A stretch of 64,000 bases of DNA from Sulfurimicrobium sp963741495 (lineage in GTDB: Bacteria; Pseudomonadota; Gammaproteobacteria; Burkholderiales; Sulfuricellaceae), in NCBI GenBank assembly GCA_963741495.1, contig CAVUID010000023.1:1-64000 (forward strand), read 5' to 3'. A program made the translations under genes and the position numbers. The notes below the pieces were generated by a model that was given only the letters and a program-made list of their open reading frames with translations, searched no databases and was not told the origin of the DNA. Shown in pieces: positions 35,543-43,925 of the stretch; position 1 is the stretch's first letter; each line of letters opens with the position of its first letter.

Positions 35543-36796
35543 TTACAGCTTGAATTCCGGCAACTTCTTGGCCACAGCCACGTTTTTCAGCGTCACATAA
35601 TCAGGCAGACCGTCCTTGTAGGGCGGGTAATCTTCTCCCTGAATCAGCGGTGCAAGGTAACGCTTGCACTTCGCGGTAATGCCGAAGCCATCCTTGGTAA
35701 TGAAATCCTTGGGCATGAATTTCTCGACGTTCGCCACGTCCTTGAGATCAGCCACGCCGATCTTGTACTTGTATGGCGAATCAGCAAGACGGTGCACCGT
35801 CGGCATAACCGAGTTGCGCCCCTTGGCAGCCAACTCAACGGCAGCCTTGCCAAGCTGGTAAGCCTGCTTGACGTCAGTCTTGGAAGCCACGTGACGGGCA
35901 GCGCGCTGCAGGTAATCAGCAACAGCCCAATGGAACTTGTAGCCCAGTGCATCCTTGATCATGTTGGCGACCACTGGTGCGGCGCCACCCAGCTGGGCAT
36001 GACCGAAAGCGTCGCGGGTGCCCTGTTCGGCGAGGAACTTGCCATCCGGGTAGTGGCAGCCTTCCGACACCACGACGGTACAGAAACCGTGTTTTTTAAC
36101 GTTCTCGTCCACCTTGGCAAGGAATTTCTTCTGGTCAAATTCCACTTCAGGGAACAGGATAACCACCGGAATGCCATGATCTTCAACCAGACCGCCGGCA
36201 GCAGCGATCCAACCGGCATGACGACCCATCACCTCGATGACGAACACCTTGGTCGAGGTCTTTGCCATGGAGCGGACGTCGTAGGATGCTTCCAGCGTTG
36301 ATACTGCGATATATTTTGCGACCGAGCCAAAGCCGGGGCAGCAATCGGTAATCGGCAGATCATTGTCGACCGTCTTGGGCACATGAATAGCCTGGATCGG
36401 ATAACCCATGGCCTCGGACAACTGGGAAACCTTGAAGCAGGTATCAGCCGAATCGCCACCGCCGTTATAGAAGAAATAGCCGATATTGTGCGCCTTGAAC
36501 ACCTCGATCAGACGCTCATATTCACGTTTATTGGCTTCCAGCGACTTGAGCTTGAAACGGCAGGAGCCGAATGCGCCGGAAGGCGTATGGCGCAGGGCGG
36601 CAATCGCTTCAGCAGACTCCTTCGAGGTATCGATCAGATCTTCGGTCAGTGCGCCGATAATGCCGTTGCGGCCAGCGTACACCTTGCCGATGACGTCCTT
36701 GTGCTTGCGGGCGGTTTCGATCACGCCACAGGCAGAAGCATTGATGACGGCTGTCACGCCACCAGATTGAGCATAAAATGCGTTTTTCTTTGCCAT
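35543..36796 (-). CDS. pfp: Pyrophosphate-dependent 6-phosphofructokinase
   Basis: A 417-aa enzyme that reversibly phosphorylates fructose 6-phosphate using PPi instead of ATP. Early AQSGGVTAVINAS and YAGRNGI bind the phosphoryl donor; YNGGGDSADT carries the aspartate in place of the ATP-type glycine; HVPKTVDNDLPITD has the catalytic PKTxDND pattern of PPi-type enzymes. EVMGRHAGWIAA follows. ATG 36796 is chosen because GGAGAATGG stands before it. Being reversible, it can work in gluconeogenesis in an autotroph. It lies in a run with adk, hppA and ppa. Confidence 0.92.
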   Translation of the reverse strand: MAKKNAFYAQSGGVTAVINASACGVIETARKHKDVIGKVYAGRNGIIGALTEDLIDTSKESAEAIAALRHTPSGAFGSCRFKLKSLEANKREYERLIEVFKAHNIGYFFYNGGGDSADTCFKVSQLSEAMGYPIQAIHVPKTVDNDLPITDCCPGFGSVAKYIAVSTLEASYDVRSMAKTSTKVFVIEVMGRHAGWIAAAGGLVEDHGIPVVILFPEVEFDQKKFLAKVDENVKKHGFCTVVVSEGCHYPDGKFLAEQGTRDAFGHAQLGGAAPVVANMIKDALGYKFHWAVADYLQRAARHVASKTDVKQAYQLGKAAVELAAKGRNSVMPTVHRLADSPYKYKIGVADLKDVANVEKFMPKDFITKDGFGITAKCKRYLAPLIQGEDYPPYKDGLPDYVTLKNVAVAKKLPEFKL

Positions 36797-36820
36797 TCCA
36801 TTCTCCAACTATTTTTCGTT

Positions 36821-37171
36821 TCAGGCGGCCCGAGTGCTGCGTTGGTCCGCCTCCATTTTCAGCAGCAACGACACGCATTCCGCGAGGTCATCGTATTCGC
36901 GGCGCCCGGTGCCATACTGCTCTCTTTTTGAATAGAAAAACTGGCTGCGGTAAAGGCCGTCCCCAACCTTGAAAATCACGAAATGGGCGATGCCATCGGT
37001 CCAGTACAGTGTCGGGCAGGACGTCATTTCACGGTCGGCAGGATCAAGGCGAATATCGGAATCCGCCACCTGCACCTCGATCACGCCTGCGCCAAAACGC
37101 TCCTTGACCGCGGTTTCCACCACCCACAGCTGGGCGCTGGTGATATCCGGGACGCTTGTTTTTTTCTTCAT
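36821..37171 (-). CDS. Conserved protein of unknown function between adk and pfp
   Basis: A 116-aa soluble protein (MKKKTSVPDITSAQLWVVETAVKE...) with a beta-rich middle (TLYWTDGIAHFVIFKVGDGLYR) and a charged C-terminus. No signal peptide, cysteine pair or known motif is apparent. It lies 13 bases after adk and 24 bases before pfp on the same strand, so the three are probably one operon. No function can be assigned. Confidence 0.65.
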   Translation of the reverse strand: MKKKTSVPDITSAQLWVVETAVKERFGAGVIEVQVADSDIRLDPADREMTSCPTLYWTDGIAHFVIFKVGDGLYRSQFFYSKREQYGTGRREYDDLAECVSLLLKMEADQRSTRAA

Positions 37172-37184
37172 CGCAGCCAGGTTT

Positions 37185-37838
37185 TTATTTCAGTGCGGCG
37201 AAAATGGCGTCGCGGATCTGATCCACTTTACCGACACCAGCAATTTTCACGCACTTGGGCGCGCCAGCCGCGCCTGATACGGACCAGTCAGAGTAATACT
37301 TGACCAGCGGCTCGGTCTGGGCATGATAGATATCCAGGCGTTTCTTGACGGTTTCTTCCTTGTCGTCATCGCGCTGGATCAGGTCTTCGCCGGTTTCATC
37401 ATCCTTGCCGGCCACCTTGGGCGGATTGAACACAACATGGTAGGTGCGACCGGAAGCCACGTGCACGCGACGGCCTGACATGCGTTTAACGATTTCCTCG
37501 TCAGCCACATCGATTTCAACCACGTAGTCGATCGGCACGCCAGCTGCTTTCATCGCTTCAGCTTGAGGAATGGTGCGCGGGAAGCCGTCAAACAGGTAGC
37601 CGTTCTTGCAATCATCCTGGGTCAGGCGCTCTTTCACCATACCGATGATGATGTCGTCGGAGACCAAACCGCCCGCATCCATAATTTTCTTGGCAGCCAC
37701 ACCCAGCTCAGAGCCCGCCTTGACGTGGGCGCGCAGCATATCGCCGGTAGAAATCTGCGGAATACCGAACTTTTCCTTGATATAGTTGGCTTGTGTACCT
37801 TTACCGGCTCCTGGACCACCGAGAAGAATCATACGCAT
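37185..37838 (-). CDS. adk: Adenylate kinase
   Basis: A 217-aa enzyme interconverting ATP + AMP and 2 ADP. The P-loop GGPGAGKGTQ is at residues 7-16, followed by the AMP-binding STGDMLRA, the DGFPRTIPQAE segment and a long LID domain (GRRVHVASGRTYHVVFNPP) without zinc cysteines. A strong ribosome site (AGGAGG) is 6 bases before ATG. In a sulfite oxidiser using APS reductase, AMP is consumed as substrate, so adk beside the PPi enzymes is sensible context. Confidence 0.97.
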   Translation of the reverse strand: MRMILLGGPGAGKGTQANYIKEKFGIPQISTGDMLRAHVKAGSELGVAAKKIMDAGGLVSDDIIIGMVKERLTQDDCKNGYLFDGFPRTIPQAEAMKAAGVPIDYVVEIDVADEEIVKRMSGRRVHVASGRTYHVVFNPPKVAGKDDETGEDLIQRDDDKEETVKKRLDIYHAQTEPLVKYYSDWSVSGAAGAPKCVKIAGVGKVDQIRDAIFAALK

Positions 37839-37975
37839 TGTCTACCTCCTGAAATTTATTAAAGTGCTCATACAATTGTGGATAAGAATATCTTGTTTTT
37901 CTAACTTGCAACAAGGTTATTGTAATTAGCTTACGCTGCACATTTAATTTTTTTTATAAAGAGATAAGCCCGTTA

Positions 37976-38743
37976 TTATTCGGCTCCGAGCCTGAACAGA
38001 GCACGTACGCGTTCCAGGTCTTCCGCCGTGTCCACACCCGCCGCCTGTGGCAAGGAAATCATGGCAACGCTGATCCGGTAACCATGCCACATGGCACGCA
38101 ACTGCTCCAGCGCCTCGAACTGTTCAATCGCCGCTGGCGCCAGGCTGCCATAGGTTTTGAGAAATCCAGTGCGATAAGCGTAGATGCCGACATGGCGGTA
38201 CACTGGCAAGCCCAGCGGAAACTCGCCCGCAGCAAACGCATCCCGGGCATAGGGAATCGGGGCCCGGCTGAAATACAGGGCATGGCTTTCCCGGTCCAGC
38301 ACCACCTTCACCACATTGGGATTAAGCATTTCGGCATGCTCGTGAATCCGGTGACAGGCAGTGGAAATTGCAGCCAGCGGATGCTCATGCAAATGCTGCG
38401 CCACGGCGTCGATCAAGGCGGGATCGATCAATGGTTCATCGCCCTGCACGTTGACGACCAGCGCATCTTCACCCCATCCTCGCTGGACCGCCACCTCTGC
38501 AATGCGATCAGTGCCGGAAGCATGATCCGGCGAAGTCATGCACACATTGAGACCATGATCACTTACGGCTGTTGCGACGCTTTCATTGTCTGTCGCAACC
38601 CACACCTCATCGGCCCCGCTTTGCAGCGCCCGCTCTGCGACTCTCACCACCATGGGCTTTCCGGCAATATCCGCAAGGGGCTTGCCGGGAAGGCGCGTCG
38701 AAGCGTAGCGCGCAGGAATTACGACCTTGAAACCAAGCCCCAT
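37976..38743 (-). CDS. kdsB: 3-deoxy-manno-octulosonate cytidylyltransferase
   Basis: A 255-aa enzyme that activates KDO as CMP-KDO for the inner core of LPS. The nucleotidyltransferase start PARYASTRLPGKPLADI binds CTP, VQGDEPLID is the metal-binding segment and YRHVGIYAYRTGFL is a further family mark. Its ATG overlaps the stop of ycaR (TGATG). It ends an exbB-exbD-lpxK-ycaR-kdsB run that serves lipid A and envelope synthesis. The 137 bases after it towards adk are AT-rich with no clear feature. Confidence 0.96.
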   Translation of the reverse strand: MGLGFKVVIPARYASTRLPGKPLADIAGKPMVVRVAERALQSGADEVWVATDNESVATAVSDHGLNVCMTSPDHASGTDRIAEVAVQRGWGEDALVVNVQGDEPLIDPALIDAVAQHLHEHPLAAISTACHRIHEHAEMLNPNVVKVVLDRESHALYFSRAPIPYARDAFAAGEFPLGLPVYRHVGIYAYRTGFLKTYGSLAPAAIEQFEALEQLRAMWHGYRISVAMISLPQAAGVDTAEDLERVRALFRLGAE

Positions 38744-38922
38744 CAGACTTCCTCGTCAGCCGGCAGCTTGCGCGCCTCTTCCTCCAGCATCACAGGAATA
38801 TCATCCTTGACAGGATAGGCCAGACGACAGGGCTTGCAAACAAGCTCCTGCGCCGTCTTTTTGTAGACCAGCGGGCCCTTGCACAAAGGGCACACCAGGA
38901 TTTCAAGTAGTTTCGCGTCCAT
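38743..38922 (-). CDS. ycaR: Trm112/YcaR-like small zinc-ribbon protein
   Basis: A 59-aa protein starting MDAKLLEILVCPLCKGPLVY and carrying a second pair in LVCKPCRLAYPV, i.e. four cysteines for one zinc, ending LPADEEV. It is the UPF0434/Trm112 family, almost always placed between lpxK and kdsB as here. It overlaps lpxK by 20 bases and kdsB by one base, so translation is coupled. In eukaryotes Trm112 activates methyltransferases; the bacterial role is not settled. Confidence 0.93.
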   Translation of the reverse strand: MDAKLLEILVCPLCKGPLVYKKTAQELVCKPCRLAYPVKDDIPVMLEEEARKLPADEEV

Positions 38923-39919
38923 CCATTTTCCTTAAAAGTTTCAGAATTTCAGGGCCGAAAACCGGGTCCATTTCTGCCGTCACCGGCAACGCCCAGCATC
39001 GGTTGTCAGCAAATGCTGCACATTTCACTGCATCCTTTTCAGTCATCAGCAACGCTTCCGCATCAGGCCAATCCAGATCGCCAGGCAGGTAGACATGGTG
39101 ATCCGGGAAAACATGCGCGACAAAATCCAGCCCCAAACCGTGCAAATGATCAAAAAAACGCTGAGGATGGCCAATCCCGGCCAAGGCATGCAATTTCAGC
39201 CCAGCCAGTTCCGCCGCCGGGCGCGTTTCCCCGGAGCGCAGATTGATCAACAGCTTCCCGTTTAAATGCATCTGGTATCGTGCCGCCAGCCCATCAAGGA
39301 CGCAATCCCCATTCATCACGACTGCATCCACCCGATGCAGGCGCCACAAACCTTCGCGCAATGGTCCGGCCGGCAATAATCTGGCATTGCCAAAGCGGCG
39401 CCGACCATCCACCACCGCAATTTCGACATCCCGCCGCAAGCGATAATGCTGCAAGCCGTCATCACAAAGAATGACATTACATTCCGGATGCGCATCCAGC
39501 AAGGCCCGTCCTACTGCCGCACGGTCCCGCCCCACCCACACTGGACAGGCGGATTTGCGCGCCAGCAGAACGGGCTCATCCCCTTTCAAGGCCGGATCGT
39601 CATCCGGGTCAACCGGACGCGCCTCTATGGCACTGCTGCCATAACCACGGCTCACAATGCCCGGCATATAGCCCTGTTTTCGCAGAAAATGCGCCAGCCA
39701 GAGCACCAGCGGCGTCTTGCCGCTGCCGCCGACGGTAATATTTCCCACTACAATCACCGGCACCGGCAGCGACAGGGAAGCCAGCCAACCATATCTGAAT
39801 GCTGCCCGACGCAAAGCGGAAAGCAGCCAGAACAGGGCGCTGAGGGGCAACAACATAATTTGCCACGGGCCTTGGCGGTACCACTGCTTTTCCAGCCAGG
39901 AACCCGACCCAGCGGTCAC
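38903..39919 (-). CDS. lpxK: Tetraacyldisaccharide 4'-kinase
   Basis: A 338-aa inner-membrane-associated kinase that phosphorylates lipid A disaccharide at the 4' position. One N-terminal hydrophobic anchor (LLPLSALFWLLSALRRAAF) precedes the Walker A loop GNITVGGSGKTPLVLWLA. CDDGLQHYRLRRDVEIAVVD is the usual LpxK signature. It overlaps exbD by 4 bases upstream and ycaR downstream, forming the standard lpxK-ycaR-kdsB cluster. Confidence 0.95.
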   Translation of the reverse strand: MTAGSGSWLEKQWYRQGPWQIMLLPLSALFWLLSALRRAAFRYGWLASLSLPVPVIVVGNITVGGSGKTPLVLWLAHFLRKQGYMPGIVSRGYGSSAIEARPVDPDDDPALKGDEPVLLARKSACPVWVGRDRAAVGRALLDAHPECNVILCDDGLQHYRLRRDVEIAVVDGRRRFGNARLLPAGPLREGLWRLHRVDAVVMNGDCVLDGLAARYQMHLNGKLLINLRSGETRPAAELAGLKLHALAGIGHPQRFFDHLHGLGLDFVAHVFPDHHVYLPGDLDWPDAEALLMTEKDAVKCAAFADNRCWALPVTAEMDPVFGPEILKLLRKMDGRETT

Positions 39920-40338
39920 TTGCCGTTCTTAGCCTGGGTGGCGAAACTGATACGATTGAAGCCTGCCAGACGCGAAGCTTCCATGATATTGATTACGGAC
40001 TGGTGCGTTGCCTCGGCATCAGCATTAATCACAATAACCGGGTCGGATTGCCCCCCCGCCGCACGACGAAGTGCCTCGCTCAATGTCTCCACGCCGGGGT
40101 TGGCCAATGGCGCGCGATTGATCACGTAATGACCAGAAGCATCGACCGCCACCGTAATTTCATTCGGCTTTTCCGCCTTTTTCTCGGCATCGGCTGTTGG
40201 CAGGTTGATTTGCAATTCGGCAATCTGGGAAAAGGTAGTGGTCACCATGAGGAATATCAGGATCACCAGCAAAACGTCGATCATTGCTATCAGGTTGATT
40301 TCCGGATCATCCTTCAACCGGCCACGTTGGAAATTCAT
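39916..40338 (-). CDS. exbD: ExbD/TolR-family biopolymer transport protein
   Basis: A 140-aa protein with a short cytoplasmic N-terminus (MNFQRGRLKDDPEIN), one transmembrane helix (IAMIDVLLVILIFLMVTTTF) containing the conserved proton-pathway Asp in MIDVLLV, and a periplasmic domain. With ExbB it uses the proton gradient to energise outer-membrane uptake through TonB or to act in the Tol system. No TonB is in the window. It follows exbB by 10 bases and overlaps lpxK, the common ExbBD-lpxK arrangement in betaproteobacteria. Confidence 0.93.
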   Translation of the reverse strand: MNFQRGRLKDDPEINLIAMIDVLLVILIFLMVTTTFSQIAELQINLPTADAEKKAEKPNEITVAVDASGHYVINRAPLANPGVETLSEALRRAAGGQSDPVIVINADAEATHQSVINIMEASRLAGFNRISFATQAKNGK

Positions 40339-40348
40339 GCGATGCGCC

Positions 40349-40954
40349 TTATTTCCGTTCGCCGTGAACCATGTCCACCAGCTTGATCGATTGTTGCTCC
40401 ATTTCCATTACCAGGGCATCCACCTTGCCACGGAAATAGCGATAAAAAATCATGCTGGGTATCGCAACAATCAGCCCCATGGCCGTGTTATACAACGCAA
40501 CGGAAATGCCGTGAGCCAGTTGGGCGGGACTGCCTCCGGTCGGGGTGAGTGCGCCGAAAATCTCCACCATGCCGATCACTGTGCCGAGCAACCCAAGAAG
40601 CGGACTGATTGAAGCAATCGTACCAAGGGTCGTGAGGAAACGCTCCAGATCGTGAGTGACTGCGCGCCCCGCGTCTTCGATAGCTTCCTTCATCATCTCG
40701 CGTGAACTGCTGACGTTGCGCAAACCTGCCGCGAATATTCGCCCGAGTTGAGAATGCCGCTCCAGATTTGCAATCATCTCTTCGTTGACGCCATCCTGGT
40801 GTAGCCATTCACGCACTTTAGGAAGCAGGCTCTTGGGCGCCACCAGGCCACCATACAGCGACCAAGAGCGCTCGCCGATAATCGCCAGCGAAATCACCGA
40901 CGCAATAATCAGCGGCCAGATTGGCCAACCGGCAGCTTGAATGATGGATAACAC
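40349..40954 (-). CDS. exbB: ExbB/TolQ-family proton channel protein
   Basis: A 201-aa protein of the MotA/TolQ/ExbB family with three hydrophobic regions: an N-terminal helix (PIWPLIIASVISLAIIGERSW), a second near 108-130 (LTTLGTIASISPLLGLLGTV) and a third near 155-178 (GISVALYNTAMGLIVAIPS). The GTVIGMVEIF segment and the Thr/Ser residues of the channel are present. It is the first gene of the exbB-exbD-lpxK-ycaR-kdsB operon. Confidence 0.93.
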   Translation of the reverse strand: MLSIIQAAGWPIWPLIIASVISLAIIGERSWSLYGGLVAPKSLLPKVREWLHQDGVNEEMIANLERHSQLGRIFAAGLRNVSSSREMMKEAIEDAGRAVTHDLERFLTTLGTIASISPLLGLLGTVIGMVEIFGALTPTGGSPAQLAHGISVALYNTAMGLIVAIPSMIFYRYFRGKVDALVMEMEQQSIKLVDMVHGERK

Positions 40955-41052
40955 GCCCGTCCCCCTGTAATTTTTAACCCCGTAACTTTAGCCTGCCACC
41001 TCATTTTCAGCAAGGGCGGCGATTTCCGCTCCATCTTTAAATCTTTACTGCA

Positions 41053-41086
41053 AAAACAAAAAAACCTGCCCGGTGCTGCGGCAGGT
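41053..41086 (-). terminator. Terminator of the tandem TusA-like gene
   Basis: On the minus strand ACCTGCC and GGCAGGT pair (41080-41086 with 41064-41070) and are followed by a long T-run. It separates the TusA-like gene from exbB. Confidence 0.85.
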
Positions 41087-41119
41087 AAAAGGGGGATCGT
41101 TTAATCCTGACTGATCTGG

Positions 41120-41608
41120 CTAATTTTTCCTGATATAAAAAGCGAGAACAGCAGGGTCAATTTCTTGAATTTCCAGAAGCGCATGACCGCTACTTTTCAT
41201 CCATGCATCAATGTCGTCCCGCGTTGCGGGGCAACTGCTAACCAATTTCAGTATTTCGCCGCCCTGCATGCCCTGAAGCAATTTCCTCGCTTCAACAATG
41301 GGGCCTGGGCAGGCCGTACCTCTCATGTCCAGTTCGACATTAAAAACAGAAGGAGGGCGCCGGCCCTTGCGAATAAAATACTGATCTGAACCGTTTGCGT
41401 CCTTGTCTGTGCGGATGACTTCGTTATCTGTCAGTTTGATCCAGGAAAACAAATCATCTTTCGTACCGGGGCAGTCAGAAACCAGGCAGAGCACTTCGCC
41501 AGGGCCAAGCTCGTCCAGCACTTTTTTTGCACCCAGCAAAGGATGCGGGCAAGTCAGCCCGGTTAAATTCAATATGCCATTGGCGCCATTCAGAAGCGTT
41601 TGATTCAC
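41120..41608 (-). CDS. Tandem TusA/SirA-like sulfur-carrier protein
   Basis: A 162-aa protein made of two TusA-like domains. Domain 1 has LTGLTCPHPLLGAKKVL and domain 2 has MRGTACPGPIVEARKLL, each with the CPxP active-site cysteine of TusA. Each is followed by a matching S-x-CP-x-T-x-DD segment (SDCPGTKDD, SSCPATRDD), which adds a second cysteine not found in ordinary TusA. TusA carries persulfide sulfur to tRNA thiolation and, in sulfur oxidisers, to the Dsr or Hdr systems. GTG 41608 is preferred; an upstream TTG is possible. It is a single-gene unit with its own terminator. Confidence 0.85.
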   Translation of the reverse strand: MNQTLLNGANGILNLTGLTCPHPLLGAKKVLDELGPGEVLCLVSDCPGTKDDLFSWIKLTDNEVIRTDKDANGSDQYFIRKGRRPPSVFNVELDMRGTACPGPIVEARKLLQGMQGGEILKLVSSCPATRDDIDAWMKSSGHALLEIQEIDPAVLAFYIRKN

Positions 41609-41772
41609 GACACAGACCCTCAACTACATTAAATAAACAAAACTGATGATGCCATAACCTGAGTTAATTTACAAGAGATGGGGCGCAATCAGGCCATTAA
41701 AATACCCAACCGGAGGCTAGCCGATAGGCATTGATGTCATTGAATCTACGGATGGTGCGCGATTTTCAGGCG

Positions 41773-41806
41773 AAGGAAAAAAGGCTCCCTGAATGCGAGC
41801 CTCTCT
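41773..41806 (-). terminator. Terminator of hemA-prfA-prmC
   Basis: GAGGCTC and GAGCCTT pair across a 9-10 base loop on the minus strand and are followed by a T-run, just beyond the prmC stop. Confidence 0.75.
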
Positions 41807-41810
41807 TTAA

Positions 41811-42668
41811 CTAGACGTTATTAGGTTTAAATCCCAGGCTCACCCGCTCATGCCCGGCCAGGTCGCGAATTGTCTCAACGTCCATAAACCCGTGCTGATG
41901 CAATAACGCGCGGCAGCCTTGCCCCTGATTGTAACCATGCTCGAATAGCAGCCAGCCGCCCGGATTGAGATGTTGTGGTGCGGCCGCGACGATGCGGCGG
42001 ATATCGTCCAGGCCGTCAGACCCGGAGGCCAGCGCCGACAAAGGTTCGAAGCGCACGTCTCCTTGCTGCAGATGCGGGTCGGCGGCTTCGACATAAGGCG
42101 GGTTGGAAACAATCAGATCAAAGACTTTATCTGCGAGAGCGCTGAACCAGTTGCTTTGCTGCAGACGCAGATTAGGCGCCTGTAGCCGTGCAGCATTTTC
42201 ACGCGCCACGGACAGGGCCGCTTGAGACTGGTCGACCGCTACCAACTCAGCCAGCGGCCGATTCTTTGCCAGGCTGATGGCAATGGCGCCACTGCCAGTG
42301 CCAAGGTCCAGCACTCGACAAGGCTGATTTACAGGAATCCTTGCCAACGCAAGTTCTAAAAGGAGTTCGGTCTCCGGGCGTGGAATCAATACTGCTGGGG
42401 TGGTCAGGAACTCAAGCCCGAAAAACTCCCGCCCGCCGACGATATAGGCAATGGGTTCGCCAACAAGGCGGCGGGTCAGCAGGGCCGAGTAAGCTTGTAC
42501 GGTCGACTCAGGCAAGACATCGCGGTCATGGCCGATAAGCCAGGATCGAGGCAAACCGAGCACATGACAGAGCAGTATCTGGATTTCCAGCCTCGCTTCG
42601 CGCAGGTCGAGGCCAAGCGCCTGCCGCAGTTTCTGGCTGTCCCGCGCCAGAACTTCGGCAGGCGTCAC
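41811..42668 (-). CDS. prmC: Peptide chain release factor N5-glutamine methyltransferase
   Basis: A 285-aa class I methyltransferase that methylates the glutamine of the GGQ motif in release factors. SAM-binding motif LDLGTGSGAIAISLA lies near residue 121 and the catalytic NPPY near 190 (VSNPPYVEA). The N-terminal helical domain recognises the release factor. It follows prfA, its substrate's gene, by only a few bases. Start could be TTG 42671 or GTG 42668; GTG is more usual. Confidence 0.94.
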   Translation of the reverse strand: MTPAEVLARDSQKLRQALGLDLREARLEIQILLCHVLGLPRSWLIGHDRDVLPESTVQAYSALLTRRLVGEPIAYIVGGREFFGLEFLTTPAVLIPRPETELLLELALARIPVNQPCRVLDLGTGSGAIAISLAKNRPLAELVAVDQSQAALSVARENAARLQAPNLRLQQSNWFSALADKVFDLIVSNPPYVEAADPHLQQGDVRFEPLSALASGSDGLDDIRRIVAAAPQHLNPGGWLLFEHGYNQGQGCRALLHQHGFMDVETIRDLAGHERVSLGFKPNNV

Positions 42669-42671
42669 CAA

Positions 42672-43754
42672 TCAGCCTTCTCCGGCAAGGTTGGCCAGCA
42701 TCTCCGCCTGGTGCTCGGCCATCAGCGAGCCGGTCAGTTCATCCATGTCACCGTCCATGATCTGGTCGATCTTGTACAGGGTCAGGTTGATGCGGTGGTC
42801 GGTGATGCGCCCTTGCGGGAAGTTGTAGGTGCGGATGCGCTCGGAGCGGTCGCCACTGCCGATCAGGGATTTACGTGTGGCGGCTTCCTTGGCGTTGCGC
42901 TCGCGCAACTGTCCGTCCATGATGCGCGCCGCCAGCACGCTCATGGCCTGGGCCCTGTTCTTGTGCTGCGAGCGGTCGTCCTGGCATTCCACCACGATGC
43001 CAGTCGGCAAATGGGTGATGCGGATCGCCGAATCGGTCTTGTTGATGTGCTGGCCGCCTGCGCCGGAAGCGCGGAAGGTGTCGACTCTGAGGTCGGCCGG
43101 GTTGAGGTTGACCTCGGCCAGTTCATCCGCTTCCGGCATGATGGCGACAGTGCAGGCGGAAGTGTGGATGCGGCCCTGGGTTTCGGTGGCCGGAACGCGC
43201 TGCACGCGATGTCCGCCAGACTCGAATTTGAGCTTGGAATAAGCGCCCTGGCCAATGATCTTGGCGATAATTTCCTTATAGCCGCCCATCTCGCCCGGAC
43301 TTTCAGAAACGATATCGACCTGCCAGCGCTGACGCTCGGCGTAGCGCGTGTACATGCGGAAGAGGTCGCCGGCGAACAGCGCAGATTCGTCGCCACCGGT
43401 TCCGGCGCGGATTTCCAGGAAGACATTGCGCTCGTCGTTGGGGTCCTTGGGCAGCAGCAATTTCTGCAGATCGAGCTCGATCTGCTCCAGCCGCGCCTTG
43501 CCTTCCTCAATCTCGGCAACCGCAAATTCCTTCATTTCCGGATCAGTCAGCATGTCTTCTGCATCGCGCATGTCCTGCTCGCACTGCTGCCAGGCACGAT
43601 ATTGCTCCACCACTGGCGTGATGTCCGCATGCTCACGCGTCAGCTTGCGGTAGTTGTCCATATTGCTGGTGATGTCGGCGCTGGAAAGAAGCAAATTGAG
43701 CTCCTCCAGCCGCTCGCTCAGGGAAGCAAGCTTGGCCAGGATAGAAGGTTTCAT
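42672..43754 (-). CDS. prfA: Peptide chain release factor 1
   Basis: A 360-aa translation terminator recognising UAA and UAG. The stop-codon-reading tripeptide region is in RVPATETQGRIHTSA (PAT near residues 188-190), and the catalytic GGQ is at residues 233-235 (SGAGGQHINKT). RAGTGGDESALFAGDLFRMY is the family's central segment. It lies between hemA and prmC, the standard hemA-prfA-prmC order, although a repeat separates it from hemA here. Confidence 0.97.
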   Translation of the reverse strand: MKPSILAKLASLSERLEELNLLLSSADITSNMDNYRKLTREHADITPVVEQYRAWQQCEQDMRDAEDMLTDPEMKEFAVAEIEEGKARLEQIELDLQKLLLPKDPNDERNVFLEIRAGTGGDESALFAGDLFRMYTRYAERQRWQVDIVSESPGEMGGYKEIIAKIIGQGAYSKLKFESGGHRVQRVPATETQGRIHTSACTVAIMPEADELAEVNLNPADLRVDTFRASGAGGQHINKTDSAIRITHLPTGIVVECQDDRSQHKNRAQAMSVLAARIMDGQLRERNAKEAATRKSLIGSGDRSERIRTYNFPQGRITDHRINLTLYKIDQIMDGDMDELTGSLMAEHQAEMLANLAGEG

Positions 43755-43782
43755 GCGTTATTCAGTTTCCGGACAAAAGCAA

Positions 43783-43879
43783 TTTACCGCAAAGGGCGCG
43801 AAGGGACGCAAAAGGGTTCAGGGGCACAGACATGATGACATGCTTTTCCTTCGCGAACCTTTGCGCCCTTTGCGGTAAA
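43783..43879. repeat. Inverted repeat between hemA and prfA
   Basis: TTTACCGCAAAGGGCGC (43783-43799) recurs in reverse complement at 43863-43879, and an inner partial pairing (AAAGGGTTC with GAACCTTT) lies between. It resembles a dispersed intergenic palindrome built of CGCAAAGG steps. Confidence 0.65.
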
Positions 43880-43925
43880 AATGAAAATAATTGTGCATCC
43901 GGCATACCTTGAACCCTAACCGGAC

